DNA of 64,000 nt, from the NCBI RefSeq assembly GCF_003086775.1, contig NZ_CP026001.1, positions 2,506,407-2,570,406 on the forward strand. Direction: 5' to 3'. The notes under the pieces are model-generated. The model had not been told where the DNA came from. It saw only the letters and a program-made list of their open reading frames with translations, and did not search any database. Origin of the DNA: Stenotrophomonas sp. ZAC14D1_NAIMI4_1 (GTDB taxonomy: Bacteria > Pseudomonadota > Gammaproteobacteria > Xanthomonadales > Xanthomonadaceae). Positions 46,311-55,258 of the stretch are shown piece by piece. Within the stretch, counting starts at the first letter, position 1. The number at the start of each line of letters is the position of its first letter. The translations under genes were made by a program, and so were the position numbers.

Positions 46311-46998
46311 GGACGGCTCCGGCGTGGTTGATGTCCTGCAGTTGCACCACGCGGTCGAACAGCGGCTGCAGGCTGTCGTCATGGCTGACCACCACCGCCG
46401 TGGTGCCGGCTGCCGCACATTGCGCCGCCATCAATTGCAGGAAGGCGGTGGCGGCGCCACGGTCGAGGGCCGAGGTCGGCTCATCGGCCAGCAGTACCGC
46501 AGGACGGCCGATCAGCGCACGCGCGGCGGCCACCCGCTGCTGCTGGCCCACGCTGAGCGTGCCGGCCCGGCGCAGCAGCAGGTCCGGCGGCAGCTGCAGG
46601 GCCTGCAGCAGGCGCTTGATCTCATCATCGACCGGCCGGCCCACCCGCCCGCTGCGCAGTGGCGAGAAGCGCAGCCCCAGCGCGATGTTGTCGCGCACGC
46701 TGAGGAACGGCAGCAGGTTGAACTGCTGGAAGATCACGCCCAGCTGGTCGGCGCGGAAACGGTCGCGGGCCGACGGCCTGAGTGCGTGCAGCGGCGTACC
46801 GGCGACCCTCACCTCGCCCTGCTCCGGCGTCAGCACGCCCGCCAGCAGGCCCAGCAGGGTGCTCTTGCCCGAACCGCTGGCACCCCGCAGCAGCACACTG
46901 CTGCCCGGGGCAATCTGCAGCTGCGGGATATCCAGCACGGCGCGCCCGCCGTAGCTGAAGCGCACCTGGTCCAGCGCGATCACCGCAGCGGACGTCAT
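46303..46998 (-). CDS. ABC transporter ATP-binding protein
   Basis: A 231-residue ATPase of the LolD/MacB type. Walker A is GASGSGKST (about 39-47), the Q-loop is FQQFNLLPF, the signature is LSVGQQQR (variant of LSGGQ), Walker B is VLLADEP, and the H-loop His is in VVVSHD. The Gly-to-Val change in the signature is seen in some relatives. Starts in the stop of the DUF2796 gene (ATGA) and ends inside the permease start. Confidence 0.92.
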   Translation of the reverse strand: MTSAAVIALDQVRFSYGGRAVLDIPQLQIAPGSSVLLRGASGSGKSTLLGLLAGVLTPEQGEVRVAGTPLHALRPSARDRFRADQLGVIFQQFNLLPFLSVRDNIALGLRFSPLRSGRVGRPVDDEIKRLLQALQLPPDLLLRRAGTLSVGQQQRVAAARALIGRPAVLLADEPTSALDRGAATAFLQLMAAQCAAAGTTAVVVSHDDSLQPLFDRVVQLQDINHAGAVHA

Positions 46999-47534
46999 GG
47001 CGCAAGCACCACGCGCAGGTTGTCGGCGCTCAGCACGGTGCGGCCCTGGCCGGCCGGGGTGGCCGTGTTGACGATGACCTCGTGCAGGTTCGGGAAGGCC
47101 TTGGGCAGCGACAGCACCAGCACGCGCAGCGCGGCGGGGTTGGCGCACTGGTAGCTCAGCTCGGCAGTGAAGCCTGCGTGCGCATGCTTGCCCGCTGCCG
47201 TGGCCGGCGTCGCCGCTGCGGCAGCGAAGCCTTCGGCGTGCGCGTCACGGTGCAACGGCGTGCACTGCGCTGCGCTGGGCAGGGTCAGCCAGTCGGCACG
47301 CTTCAACGCAGCCAGTGCCGAGGCCAGTGCGGCCTGTTCGACCGGGGTGGCCGGCGGCCGTTCGAAATCGAGGATGCCGATGCCCGGTGCCTGCAGGGCG
47401 AGCTCAAGCCTGCCCTGGTCCAGGGCGAGGTCGACGGTGGCCTGGCCATGCACGTGGGCACCGAGCTGGCGAACGTCATGGGCGTGCACGGCGGGGGCGG
47501 CAAACAACAGGAACAGCAAAACAGAACGCTTCAT
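46995..47534 (-). CDS. DUF2796/ZrgA-like periplasmic zinc-binding protein
   Basis: A 179-residue exported protein with a signal peptide ending AVHA. The mature start HDVRQLGAHVHGQATVDLAL is the DUF2796 signature with three His; a His-containing stretch AGKHAHAG lies near residue 115. In Vibrio cholerae the homologue ZrgA belongs to a Zur-controlled zinc-uptake system with ABC partners. It is the first gene of this operon and lies 16 bp from a Zur-box-like dyad, which agrees well. Loop Cys residues CTP and CAN may form a disulphide. Confidence 0.87.
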   Translation of the reverse strand: MKRSVLLFLLFAAPAVHAHDVRQLGAHVHGQATVDLALDQGRLELALQAPGIGILDFERPPATPVEQAALASALAALKRADWLTLPSAAQCTPLHRDAHAEGFAAAAATPATAAGKHAHAGFTAELSYQCANPAALRVLVLSLPKAFPNLHEVIVNTATPAGQGRTVLSADNLRVVLAP

Positions 47535-47549
47535 GGGGGAGTCTCACGT

Positions 47550-47564
47550 TGTTACTATGTAACA
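47550..47564. promoter_or_regulatory. Zur-box-like dyad between zrgA-like and merC-like genes
   Basis: TGTTAC-TAT-GTAACA is a perfect 6-bp inverted repeat and resembles the core of proteobacterial Zur boxes (TGTTATA...TATAACA). It lies 16 bp upstream of the DUF2796 start and only 2 bp upstream of the MerC-like start, so one site could repress both genes in zinc-replete cells. Confidence 0.6.
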
Positions 47565-47566
47565 TT

Positions 47567-48043
47567 ATGGACCACATCCCCACACCGCCCGCAAGGGCAT
47601 TGCCCCAGCCGCCTGTTTCGGCACGCTGGCACCCCCGTCTCGACCTGGCTGGCGCGTGGCTGTCCCTGGCCTGCGCCGCGCACTGCGTCACCCTGCCCCT
47701 GCTGCTGGCCTTCGTGCCTGCGGCGATGATGGCGCTGCGTTCATTCCAGCACCCGGCCCACGGCGCGATGACCGCGCTGCTGGTGATGTCACGCTGGGAA
47801 TGGGTGTTCGCCCTGGTGGCGTCCAGCGTGGCCGCCGCGAGCACCGCCTCCGGCTGGCGCCGGCATGGCCAGACCGGTCCGCTGCGCCTGGCCGCGTGCG
47901 GTGCGTTCGCGCTGCTGTCGTCCTCGCTGTACCTGCCCCTGAAGGAATCGCTGGTGTGGCATGGCGTGGCGACCGCCTGCGGCGGTGTGCTGCTGGCCGC
48001 TGCGCATATCCGCAACCGCCGGGCGCTGCACCGCACCCGGTAG
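47567..48043 (+). CDS. MerC-domain membrane protein
   Basis: A 158-residue inner membrane protein with four hydrophobic spans (about 28-48, 62-80, 88-105, 125-145). The first span contains ACAAHCVTLPLL, the CxxxxC-like/His motif area of MerC-type proteins (family PF03203) that take up metal ions. Genome surveys link such proteins to Zur and zinc rather than mercury, which fits the dyad at its start. The ATG at 47567 has no Shine-Dalgarno and nearly touches the dyad, so the mRNA may be leaderless. The TAG stop at 48041-48043 belongs to a palindrome. Confidence 0.82.
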   Translation: MDHIPTPPARALPQPPVSARWHPRLDLAGAWLSLACAAHCVTLPLLLAFVPAAMMALRSFQHPAHGAMTALLVMSRWEWVFALVASSVAAASTASGWRRHGQTGPLRLAACGAFALLSSSLYLPLKESLVWHGVATACGGVLLAAAHIRNRRALHRTR

Positions 48044-48094
48044 CCGTCCACCTTGGTGGACGTTCAAAACGTGCCAACCAAGGTCGGCCTCTAC
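48040..48094. repeat. Palindrome pair closing two convergent genes
   Basis: GTAG-CCGTCCACC-TT-GGTGGACG is followed by CGTGCCAACC-AA-GGTCGGCCT and CTAC. The left TAG (48041-48043) stops the MerC-like gene and the right TAG (48091-48093, minus strand) stops the LysR gene, so each end of the repeat provides one stop codon. Confidence 0.85.
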
Positions 48095-49005
48095 ACGGCG
48101 TCGGGGGCCAATCCCTGCGCGTCGCGTTCGCGCAGCAGGTCGGCGAAGGCCTTCAACGGCGGCGGCAGGTGCCGGTGGCCTGGGAAGTACAGGTACAGGC
48201 CGGGGAACGGCGGGCACCAGGCATCCAGCACCGGTACGAGCGCGCCGCTGTCGAGGTCATCGCGGATATGCCATTCGGACAGGAAGGCCAGGCCAACCCC
48301 GGCCAGCGCCGCCGCCCGTGCCGCCTGCAGTTCACCCACCACCAGGCGCGCCGGTGGATCAACCTGCAGCACCTGGCCGCGGTGTTCCAGCTCCCAGCGA
48401 TACACGCCGCCGTGCGACAGGCGCATGCGGATCGCGCCGTGCCCGGCCAGCGCATCGGGCGTATCCGGCGTACCGTGCGCGGCCAGGTACGCAGGCGACG
48501 CGACCACGCGCATGCGCTGCTGTCGATAGAGCGGCAAGGCCACCATGTCCTGTGGCACCTGCTCATGCAGGCGCACGCCGGCATCGAAGCCATCGGCCAC
48601 GATGTCCACCAGCCGGGCCTCGGCGGACAGCTCCAGCCGCACCTGCGGGTAGCGCTGCACGAAGGCCGCCACCAACCCGGCCAGCATGCGCGTGCTTTCC
48701 GGCGGCACGCTGATGCGCAACGCGCCACTGGGGTGCTGCGCGTCGCCGTGCAGTTCTTCGGCCGCCGCCTGGATCTCGGCCAGCGCAGGGCCGATGCGCG
48801 CGACGTAGCGAGCGCCGGCTTCGGTCAGGGCCACGCTGCGCGTGGTGCGGTGGAACAGGCGCGCCTGCAGGCGCCCTTCCAGGCTCGCCACGGCATGGCT
48901 CAGCGCCGAGGTGGACATGCCCAGTTCGCGCGCGGCCGCACGGAAGCTGCCGCGGCGGGCCACGGCCAGCACGGCATCAAGTTCAACCAGCCCGGAACGA
49001 TGCAT
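48091..49005 (-). CDS. LysR-family regulator, divergent from aldehyde dehydrogenase
   Basis: A 304-residue LysR regulator. The N-terminal HTH is VLAVARRGSFRAAARELGMS with the recognition helix STSALSHAVASLEGRL (residues 13-45). The effector-binding domain starts near residue 90 (SGALRISVPPES). The relatives with RRGSFRAAA and HRTTRSVALTEAG are the CrgA/DsdC-like group that respond to small organic molecules. It is divergent from the aldehyde dehydrogenase gene across 117 bp and likely controls it. Confidence 0.92.
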   Translation of the reverse strand: MHRSGLVELDAVLAVARRGSFRAAARELGMSTSALSHAVASLEGRLQARLFHRTTRSVALTEAGARYVARIGPALAEIQAAAEELHGDAQHPSGALRISVPPESTRMLAGLVAAFVQRYPQVRLELSAEARLVDIVADGFDAGVRLHEQVPQDMVALPLYRQQRMRVVASPAYLAAHGTPDTPDALAGHGAIRMRLSHGGVYRWELEHRGQVLQVDPPARLVVGELQAARAAALAGVGLAFLSEWHIRDDLDSGALVPVLDAWCPPFPGLYLYFPGHRHLPPPLKAFADLLRERDAQGLAPDAV

Positions 49006-49021
49006 GGCACGCCTTCAATCA

Positions 49022-49036
49022 TCCCGAAAACCGGGA
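49022..49036. promoter_or_regulatory. Candidate LysR site before the aldehyde dehydrogenase
   Basis: TCCCG-AAAAC-CGGGA is a perfect 5-bp inverted repeat of 15 bp, 17 bp upstream of the LysR start. It has the size of a LysR T-N11-A box, although the outer T and A are 13 bases apart. Confidence 0.35.
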
Positions 49037-49122
49037 CACCCCATCCACGATAGACCGGATTCCCCGCACGGTCGAGCAGCGCCAGACTCTGCCCACACCC
49101 TCTCACTCCCCAGGAACCGGCC

Positions 49123-50541
49123 ATGCAACGCATCGACCAGCACTTCATCAACGGCGCTTTCGTGGCGTCCCACGGCCAGCACCTCGCCAACCTGCACAAC
49201 CCCGCCACCGAAGCAGTCATCGGCACGGTACGGCTGGGCGACGCGGTCGATGCCGAACGTGCAGTGGCCGCGGCCAAGGCCGCCCTTCCCGCACAGGCCG
49301 CGCGCAGCGTGGCCGAGCGCCTGGCCATGCTCGGCCGCTTCCGCGATGCGATGGCCGAGCGCCAGGATGCCCTGCACGCGGCGGTGCTGGCCGAGTACGG
49401 TGCGCCCTCGGCCCGTTCGCGCTGGATGGTCGAGCACCCCGTGCAGGTGATCGACGAGGCGATGCGCGTGCTGGCCGATTTCCCGTTCCAGCGCAGCGTC
49501 GGCCAGGCCCAGGTGCATCTGCTGCCGGTGGGCGTGGCCGGCCTGATCACACCCTGGAACAGCAATGCGTCCTTCATCTGCGGCAAGCTTGCGACCGCGC
49601 TGGCGGCCGGCTGTACCGCCGTGGTCAAGCCCAGCGAGATGTCAGCGCTGCAGACCCAGGTGGTGATGGAGGCGCTGCACGCGGCGCAGCTGCCGGCCGG
49701 CGTTGCCAACATCGTCAACGGCCTGGGCCAGGACGTCGGCGCCGTGCTCAGCGCATCGCCCGACGTGGCCAAGATCTCCTTTACCGGGTCCACCGCCACC
49801 GGCCGCGCGATCCTGCGGTCCAGTGCGGACACCTTCAAGCGTGTCACCCTCGAGCTGGGCGGCAAGTCGCCCACGGTGATCCTCGACGATGCCGACCCGC
49901 AGGCGGCCGCAGCGCTGGCCGTGCAGGCCGGTTTCATCAACAGTGGCCAGGCCTGCATTGCGGGCACCCGCATCCTGGTGCCCGAATCGCGCCGGGCGGC
50001 GTTCGAGGATGCCCTCGCGGCTGCCGTACAAGCCGTGCGCAGTGGCGACCCGCGCGATGCCGCGACCACGGTCGGGCCGATGGTCAGCGAACGGCAGTGG
50101 CAGCGCGTGCAGGGCTACATCACGACCGGCATCGCAGAAGGCGCGCGGCTGCTGGCCGGTGGCGAAGGGCGCCCCGAGGGGCTGCAGAAGGGCTGGTTCG
50201 TGCGCCCTACCCTGTTCACCGACGTGCGCAACGACATGACCATTGCCCGCGAGGAAATCTTCGGGCCGGTGCTGGGCGTGATCGGCTACCGCGACGAGGA
50301 AGAGGCGGTGGCCATCGCCAATGACACCGCCTACGGATTGAGTGCGCTGGTGATCGGCAGTGATGAAGCGCGGGCGACGGCGGTGGCGCGGCAGATCCAG
50401 TCCGGCCGGGTGCTGGTGAATACCCTGCGGCATGAGCCGATGGCCCCGTTCGGCGGCATGAAGCAGTCGGGCATCGGCCGCGAGAGTGGCGCGTGGGGGC
50501 TGGAAGCGTTCCTGGAGGCACAGACGCTGGTGGTTGGCTGA
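49123..50541 (+). CDS. Aldehyde dehydrogenase (NAD(P)-dependent)
   Basis: A 472-residue [13 protein letters not shown] near 145-153 and [11 protein letters not shown] are the substrate/NAD segments, FTGSTATGR near 220-228 binds NAD, and the catalytic pair is [10 protein letters not shown] (general-base Glu about 244) and [10 protein letters not shown] (nucleophile Cys about 278). [10 protein letters not shown] near 373 closes the domain. Substrate is not clear; the gene's LysR neighbour suggests induction by an aldehyde or aromatic compound. Start is the ATG at 49123, after GGAACC. Confidence 0.93.
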   Translation: MQRIDQHFINGAFVASHGQHLANLHNPATEAVIGTVRLGDAVDAERAVAAAKAALPAQAARSVAERLAMLGRFRDAMAERQDALHAAVLAEYGAPSARSRWMVEHPVQVIDEAMRVLADFPFQRSVGQAQVHLLPVGVAGLITPWNSNASFICGKLATALAAGCTAVVKPSEMSALQTQVVMEALHAAQLPAGVANIVNGLGQDVGAVLSASPDVAKISFTGSTATGRAILRSSADTFKRVTLELGGKSPTVILDDADPQAAAALAVQAGFINSGQACIAGTRILVPESRRAAFEDALAAAVQAVRSGDPRDAATTVGPMVSERQWQRVQGYITTGIAEGARLLAGGEGRPEGLQKGWFVRPTLFTDVRNDMTIAREEIFGPVLGVIGYRDEEEAVAIANDTAYGLSALVIGSDEARATAVARQIQSGRVLVNTLRHEPMAPFGGMKQSGIGRESGAWGLEAFLEAQTLVVG

Positions 50542-50554
50542 CCCACGCACGCCA

Positions 50555-51457
50555 TCACTCATCGAACGGCCGTTGCCCCAGCGTCTGCATCACATGGTCC
50601 ACGAAACAGGTGATGCGTGCCGCCAGCGCGGTGTTGCGGTAGTAGACCGCGTTGATCGGCTGCAGCACGTCCTGGGTCTGCCGCGCGAACAGCTGCACCA
50701 GCCGCCCTGCGCGGCGATCCTCACGGGTGAGGAAGTCGGACAGGCAGGCAATGCCCAGCCCGGCCACGGCCATCTGCCGCAACGTTTCACCACTGGACGA
50801 GGCGATGGCCGGCTGGATGACGAACGGGCCACCGTCGGCGTCACGCAGCGGCCATTCGTTGAGCGAGCTGGGCTGGGTGAAGCCCAGCAGATCATGCTCG
50901 CGCAACTGGGCGATGCGGCTGGGCGAGCCGCGCCGCTGCAGGTAGTCCGGGCTGGCCACCACGCGGATGCGGCTGTGGCCGATCGGCCGTGCGTGCAGGG
51001 TGGAATCACGCAGCACGCCGATGCGGAACGCCACATCGGTGCGCTTCTCGATCAGGTCGGTGATGCCCTCGTTGGAGTTCAGTTCCAGCTCCACCTGCGG
51101 GTAGCGCTCGCGGAAGCCCGCCAGCAAGGGCACGATCACGTGCAGCATGAAGGGCGTGGCGGCATCCACGCGCAGGCGTCCCACCGGCTGCAGGCGGCGG
51201 GCGGCCATCTGTTCCTCGGCCTCGTCCACCGTGGCCAGGATGGTGCGCGCGTACTCGAGGAAGGCCGCACCTTCTTCGGTCAGTTCAAGACGCCGGGTGG
51301 TCCGCCGCAGCAGCGTGGTCTGCAGCTTGTCCTCCAGCCGCGCCAGGGTGCGGCTGGTGGCCGAGATGGTCAGTTCCAGTGCCTCGGCCGCTGCGGTGAT
51401 CGAGCCGCTGTCGACCACCGCGACGAAGGCCTTCATCTCATCCAGGGTGGTCTTCAT
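50555..51457 (-). CDS. LysR-family regulator, divergent from dkgB
   Basis: A 300-residue LysR protein. HTH residues 6-60 include [17 protein letters not shown] and [29 protein letters not shown] follows. The effector domain starts near residue 92 ([12 protein letters not shown]). It lies 115 bp from dkgB on the opposite strand, and that gene is the likely target. Only 13 bp separate its stop from the aldehyde dehydrogenase stop; no palindrome fits there. Confidence 0.92.
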   Translation of the reverse strand: MKTTLDEMKAFVAVVDSGSITAAAEALELTISATSRTLARLEDKLQTTLLRRTTRRLELTEEGAAFLEYARTILATVDEAEEQMAARRLQPVGRLRVDAATPFMLHVIVPLLAGFRERYPQVELELNSNEGITDLIEKRTDVAFRIGVLRDSTLHARPIGHSRIRVVASPDYLQRRGSPSRIAQLREHDLLGFTQPSSLNEWPLRDADGGPFVIQPAIASSSGETLRQMAVAGLGIACLSDFLTREDRRAGRLVQLFARQTQDVLQPINAVYYRNTALAARITCFVDHVMQTLGQRPFDE

Positions 51458-51571
51458 TCTTTACTCCGGCGCAAAAGCGTTTCCCGTATACACGGCTTAA
51501 TCGGCAAATGTAAAGCCGCCAGACTGGCCCCCGTCGGAGCACTCCGCTCCCCTTCCAGCCTGGAGCCATCC
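51458..51571. promoter_or_regulatory. Divergent LysR-dkgB promoter region
   Basis: This 114-bp gap is more AT-rich than its surroundings at 51458-51520 and carries TTTACTCCGG, GCAAAAGCG and CGTATACACGGC. A CGTATACACG stretch (51485-51494) is a near dyad. No full LysR box was fixed, but position argues that both promoters lie here. Confidence 0.35.
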
Positions 51572-52375
51572 ATGAGCATTCCTTCCTTTGGCGTCGGCAC
51601 CTTCCGCCTGACCAGCCAGACCGTCATCGACTCGGTGCGCAACGCGCTCGACGTCGGCTACCGCGCCATCGACACCGCGCAGATCTACGGCAATGAGGCC
51701 GAGGTCGGCCGGGCCATCGCTGAATCCGGCGTGCCGCGTGAGCAGCTGTTCCTGACCACCAAGATCTGGGTCGACAACCATGCCGCCGACGCGCTGATCC
51801 CCAGCCTGCGCGACAGCCTGGCCAAGCTGCGCACCGACCATGTCGACCTGCTGCTGATCCACTGGCCCGCCCCCGGCAGCGCCGTCGAGCTGCGCGAATA
51901 CATGACCGCGCTGGCCGAAGCGAAGACGCTGGGCCTGGCCCGGCAGATCGGCGTGTCCAACTTCAACATCGAGCTGACCCGCCAGGCCATCGAGGTCGTC
52001 GGCGCCGGCCAGATCGCCACCAACCAGATCGAACTGAGCCCGTACCTGCAGAGCCCGGCGCTGACCGCGTTCCTGAAGGACCAGGGCATCACCGTGACCT
52101 CGTACATGACCCTGGCCTACGGCAAGGTACTGAAAGACCCGGTGCTGGCCCGCATCGCCGACAAGCACCAGGCCACGGTGGCCCAGGTGGCGCTGGCCTG
52201 GGCGCTGCAGCTGGGCTACGCCGTCATCCCCTCGTCGACCAAGCGCGAGAACCTGGCCAGCAACCTGCTCGCCCAGGACCTGCATCTGGATGCCGAGGAC
52301 ATGGCCGCGATCGCCGCGCTGGAACGCAACGGCCGCGAGGTCGACCCGCCGGGCCTGGCCCCGGCCTGGGACTGA
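51572..52375 (+). CDS. dkgB: 2,5-didehydrogluconate reductase B (aldo-keto reductase)
   Basis: A 267-residue [23 protein letters not shown] (30-49) holds the catalytic Asp and Tyr; [10 protein letters not shown] carries the Lys, and LLIHWPAP the His. GVSNFN and [13 protein letters not shown] near 220 match the NADPH-binding loop. The enzyme reduces 2,5-diketo-gluconate and methylglyoxal-like carbonyls. Length agrees with DkgB of E. coli. Next gene follows 11 bp later. Confidence 0.93.
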   Translation: MSIPSFGVGTFRLTSQTVIDSVRNALDVGYRAIDTAQIYGNEAEVGRAIAESGVPREQLFLTTKIWVDNHAADALIPSLRDSLAKLRTDHVDLLLIHWPAPGSAVELREYMTALAEAKTLGLARQIGVSNFNIELTRQAIEVVGAGQIATNQIELSPYLQSPALTAFLKDQGITVTSYMTLAYGKVLKDPVLARIADKHQATVAQVALAWALQLGYAVIPSSTKRENLASNLLAQDLHLDAEDMAAIAALERNGREVDPPGLAPAWD

Positions 52376-52386
52376 GGCGCATCGAC

Positions 52387-53331
52387 ATGGGCAGTGCGTT
52401 GACGCGGCTGCGTGCCGGTGGCTTCAGCATCGGCATCGAAGCCCCCCTGGACAATGACTGGACGCCGCTGGGCGAACAGGCGCGCCGTGCCGCGCGGCGC
52501 CTGCCCGGCGAACCCGACCTGCAGCGGCATGCCGAACTCGCGCGGCTGGCCGACCGCCTCGGCTTCCGCGCGCTGTGGGTACGCGACGTGCCGGTGTACG
52601 ACCCCGCCTTCGGCGATGCCGCGCAGGTGTTCGAGGTGTTCACGTACCTGGGCTACCTGGCCGGCATCACCGACAACATCCTGCTGGGCACCGGCGCGGT
52701 GGTCCTGCCGATCCGCGAGCCGCTGCTGACCCTGAAGTCGGCACGCAGCGTGCAGCAGCTCAGCGATGACCGCCTGCTGCTGGGCGTGGCCAGCGGCGAC
52801 CGGCCCGTGGAGTACCCGCTGTTCGGTCGTGACTTCGACACCCGGGGCAGCCGCTTCCGCGACCAGGTCGCGCTGCTGCGCGAGGGCGGCGCCGCGCACC
52901 TGCCGCAGGGGTTGGACGTGCTGCCTGCGGGCGGGCCGGCGCTGCCGCTGTTCGTGGCCGGCCTGGCCCAGCAGCAGCCGGCGTGGATCGGCCAGCACAT
53001 GGACGGTTGCCTGGCCTACCCCGGCACGCCGCAGGACCATGCGCAGCGTGTGGCAGCGTGGCGTGCGGTCGCCGGTGACAAGCCCTATGCCAGCTTCATC
53101 CACCTGGACCTGCTGGCCCAGGCGGACGCGCCGTTGCAACGCTGGCGCTTCGGCCTGCGCGGCGGCCGCAACGCGCTGATGGCCGAACTGCAGGCCATGC
53201 AGGCCGCTGGCGTGGACCACATCGGGCTGCAGTTCCGGCGCAACGAACGGCCCTTGGCCGAAACCTTCCACGAGATCGCCGAGCATGTGCTGCCGCACTT
53301 CACCGCGCACGCTCCTGCGATGGCTGTCTGA
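52387..53331 (+). CDS. LLM-class oxidoreductase (TIGR03571 type)
   Basis: A 314-residue luciferase-like monooxygenase-fold protein. The strand-rich start SIGIEAPLDNDW, ADRLGFRALWVRDVPVYDP (near 60-78) and LGTGAVVLPIREPLLTLKSA (near 100-119) are typical of flavin-dependent LLM enzymes. LLGVASGDRPVEYPLFG near 133 is another family block. The substrate is unknown. Coupled to dkgB by a short gap, so both may be induced by one LysR protein. Confidence 0.87.
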   Translation: MGSALTRLRAGGFSIGIEAPLDNDWTPLGEQARRAARRLPGEPDLQRHAELARLADRLGFRALWVRDVPVYDPAFGDAAQVFEVFTYLGYLAGITDNILLGTGAVVLPIREPLLTLKSARSVQQLSDDRLLLGVASGDRPVEYPLFGRDFDTRGSRFRDQVALLREGGAAHLPQGLDVLPAGGPALPLFVAGLAQQQPAWIGQHMDGCLAYPGTPQDHAQRVAAWRAVAGDKPYASFIHLDLLAQADAPLQRWRFGLRGGRNALMAELQAMQAAGVDHIGLQFRRNERPLAETFHEIAEHVLPHFTAHAPAMAV

Positions 53332-53356
53332 GCCAGGCGCTGGCCAGTGATGCCAG

Positions 53357-53428
53357 GTAGTGCCGGCCGCTGGCCGGCAACTGCGTAGCGCCCGCGTGGC
53401 AGAGGTGCCGGCCAGCGGCCGGCACTAC
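53357..53428. repeat. Palindrome pair between LLM and LysR genes
   Basis: GTAGTGCCGGCC-GCT-GGCCGGCA begins the element, and GTGCCGGCC-AGC-GGCCGGCACTAC ends it. The two hairpins are near identical but inverted, so the arms can also pair over their whole length. The final CTA (53425-53427) is the TAG stop of the LysR gene on the minus strand. Confidence 0.88.
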
Positions 53429-54318
53429 CCGTCCTGGTCGAATACCCCGGCCACCCAGTCGATGAACACCCGCAGGCGGGGAGAAGGCGTGCGGTTGCGC
53501 GGGTAGACCACGCTGAGCGGACTGGGCGTGGGCGGCGCCTCCGGCAGCAGCTCGACCAGCTGCCCGCGCGCAATGTACGGGTCCATGCGGTAGCGAGGCG
53601 CCTGGATGATGCCCAGCCCCGCCAGCGCGGCGCCAAGAAACGCATCCGCGCCGGAAACGCGCACCCGTGCCGGCAGCGGCAGGTAGCGGACCTGCCCACC
53701 GAGCTGGAATTCCAGCGGAATCAGCTGCCCGGTGGCGCTGGATCGATAGCCGACCATTTCGTGGCCGTCCTGCAGGGCATCGATGCTGCCCGGCACGCCC
53801 CGGGCCTGCAGGTAGCCAGGCGAGGCCACCGTGACTTCGCGCAGCAAGGCCAGCCTTCGCGCGGCCAGATCGCTGTCGGCCAGGCTGCCGACCCGCAGCG
53901 CCGCGTCCACGCCTTCCCGCAGCAGGTCCACGTAGCGGTCGCCTTCGCTGACATCCAGTTCAATCTCCGGGTAGCGCTGCAGGAAGTCCGGCAGGTGCGG
54001 AAACAACAGGTGGCGGCCCAGCGTGCCGTGTACCTCGATGCGCAGCGGGCCGCGTGGCGGCACGTCACGGAAGGCGGCCTCGGCATCGTCCATGTCAGCG
54101 ATCAGGCGCAGGCAGCGGCCGTAGAACGCCTCGCCTTCCAGGGTCGGCACCACCAGCCGCGTGGTCCGGTGCAGCAGGCGCACGCCCAGGCGCTGTTCCA
54201 GCGCCTTGATCGCATCGGTCACCGTCGCCCGTGGCAGGCCCAGGTCTTCAGACGCGCGGGTGAAGCTGCGGCGTTCGACGATGCGGACGAAGGCACGCAT
54301 GGCGGTGAAGCGATCCAT
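53425..54318 (-). CDS. LysR-family regulator, divergent from an SDR gene
   Basis: A 297-residue LysR protein of the AaeR/YhjC-like group. The HTH has FVRIVERRSFTRASEDLGLP and ATVTDAIKALEQRL (residues 10-45); HRTTRLVVPTLEG follows. The effector-binding domain begins near residue 90. It is divergent from a short-chain dehydrogenase across 106 bp, with a dyad between. Met at 54318 is the first good start. Confidence 0.92.
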   Translation of the reverse strand: MDRFTAMRAFVRIVERRSFTRASEDLGLPRATVTDAIKALEQRLGVRLLHRTTRLVVPTLEGEAFYGRCLRLIADMDDAEAAFRDVPPRGPLRIEVHGTLGRHLLFPHLPDFLQRYPEIELDVSEGDRYVDLLREGVDAALRVGSLADSDLAARRLALLREVTVASPGYLQARGVPGSIDALQDGHEMVGYRSSATGQLIPLEFQLGGQVRYLPLPARVRVSGADAFLGAALAGLGIIQAPRYRMDPYIARGQLVELLPEAPPTPSPLSVVYPRNRTPSPRLRVFIDWVAGVFDQDG

Positions 54319-54328
54319 TGTTCGGCCT

Positions 54329-54364
54329 GCCGGATGATGTTGGCGGATCATGCCAGATTATCCG
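54329..54364. promoter_or_regulatory. Nested dyads in the divergent LysR-SDR promoter
   Basis: ATGAT-N8-ATCAT (54334-54351) lies inside a wider CCGGAT...ATCCGG pair (54330-54364). The inner dyad has the size of a LysR box and starts 16 bp upstream of the LysR ATG. Confidence 0.4.
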
Positions 54365-54424
54365 GACGCGCGGCTGCGCGAAGATGACCCTGCGCCGATC
54401 GGGCGTGTCCTGCTGGAACCGAAC

Positions 54425-55168
54425 ATGACCGTTGCCTCCTCCCCTTCCGTCGCCCTGGTCACCGGTGGCTCGCGCGGTATCGGCGCGGCCATCTCGCGTC
54501 GCCTGGCTGCCGATGGCCATGCCGTGGCCATCAACTACGCCGGGCGCCGCGATGATGCTGAAGCGCTGGCGGCCGAACTGACCGCCGCCGGGGGCCAGGC
54601 CATCGCACTGCAGGCCGACGTCGCCGACCCGCAGGCCGTCCGCCAGCTGTTCGATGCCATCGAGGCGCGCTTCGGTGGCGTCGACGTGGTGGTCAACAGT
54701 GCCGGCGTCCTGCAGCTGGCCGCGCTGGCCGACAGCGACGACGCACTGTTTGAGCGGGTGATGGGCATCAACCTGAAGGGCGCGTTCAACGTCCTGCGCG
54801 AAAGCGCGCGACGGGTCCGCGACGGCGGCCGCATCGTCACCCTGTCCACCAGCGTGGTCGGCATCAAGCTGGAGAACTACAGCGTCTATGCGGCCAGCAA
54901 GGCAGCGGTGGAGACGCTCGGTGCGATCCTCAGCAAAGAGCTGCGCGGGCGCGGCATCACGGTCAATGCGGTGGCACCGGGCCCGACCGCCACCGATCTG
55001 TTCCTGGATGGCAAGTCGCCGGAGCTGATTGATCGTCTTGCGAAGATGAATCCGCTCGAGCGACTGGGCACGCCGGAAGACATCGCAGGCGCGGTGGCGT
55101 TCCTGGCCGGTGCCGATGGCGGATGGATCAACGGCCAAGTGCTGCGTGCCAATGGCGGGATGGTGTAA
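54425..55168 (+). CDS. Short-chain dehydrogenase/reductase
   Basis: A 247-residue classical SDR. The cofactor motif TGGSRGIG (14-21) prefers NADP(H) through the following basic residues (NYAGRRDD). NSAG is the next motif, and the catalytic set is Ser (TLSTSVVG), Tyr and Lys in YSVYAASKAA (about 155-164). A C-terminal GWINGQVLRANGGMV is standard. Substrate is unknown. The preceding LysR gene is the likely regulator. Confidence 0.93.
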   Translation: MTVASSPSVALVTGGSRGIGAAISRRLAADGHAVAINYAGRRDDAEALAAELTAAGGQAIALQADVADPQAVRQLFDAIEARFGGVDVVVNSAGVLQLAALADSDDALFERVMGINLKGAFNVLRESARRVRDGGRIVTLSTSVVGIKLENYSVYAASKAAVETLGAILSKELRGRGITVNAVAPGPTATDLFLDGKSPELIDRLAKMNPLERLGTPEDIAGAVAFLAGADGGWINGQVLRANGGMV

Positions 55169-55171
55169 CCG

Positions 55172-55258
55172 GTAGCGCCGGGCCATGCCCGGCGGCGGTA
55201 CCGGTAGTCGTCCACCGCAGTGGACGGTCCCAACGTGCCAACCAAGGTTGGCACCTAC
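55172..55258. repeat. Two GTAG repeats between SDR and efflux genes
   Basis: The first, GTAGCGCCGGGC-CAT-GCCCGGCG (55172-55195), is followed by a second pair, GTAGTCGTCCACC-GCA-GTGGACG and GTGCCAACC-AA-GGTTGGCAC with terminal CTAC (55204-55258). The final CTA (55255-55257) is the stop of the efflux pump gene on the minus strand. Confidence 0.85.

Noticed and set aside
47567..48043. Mercury resistance operon
   Set aside because: Only a MerC-domain gene is present, with no merA, merT, merP or merR. The Zur-like dyad and ZrgA neighbour point to zinc.
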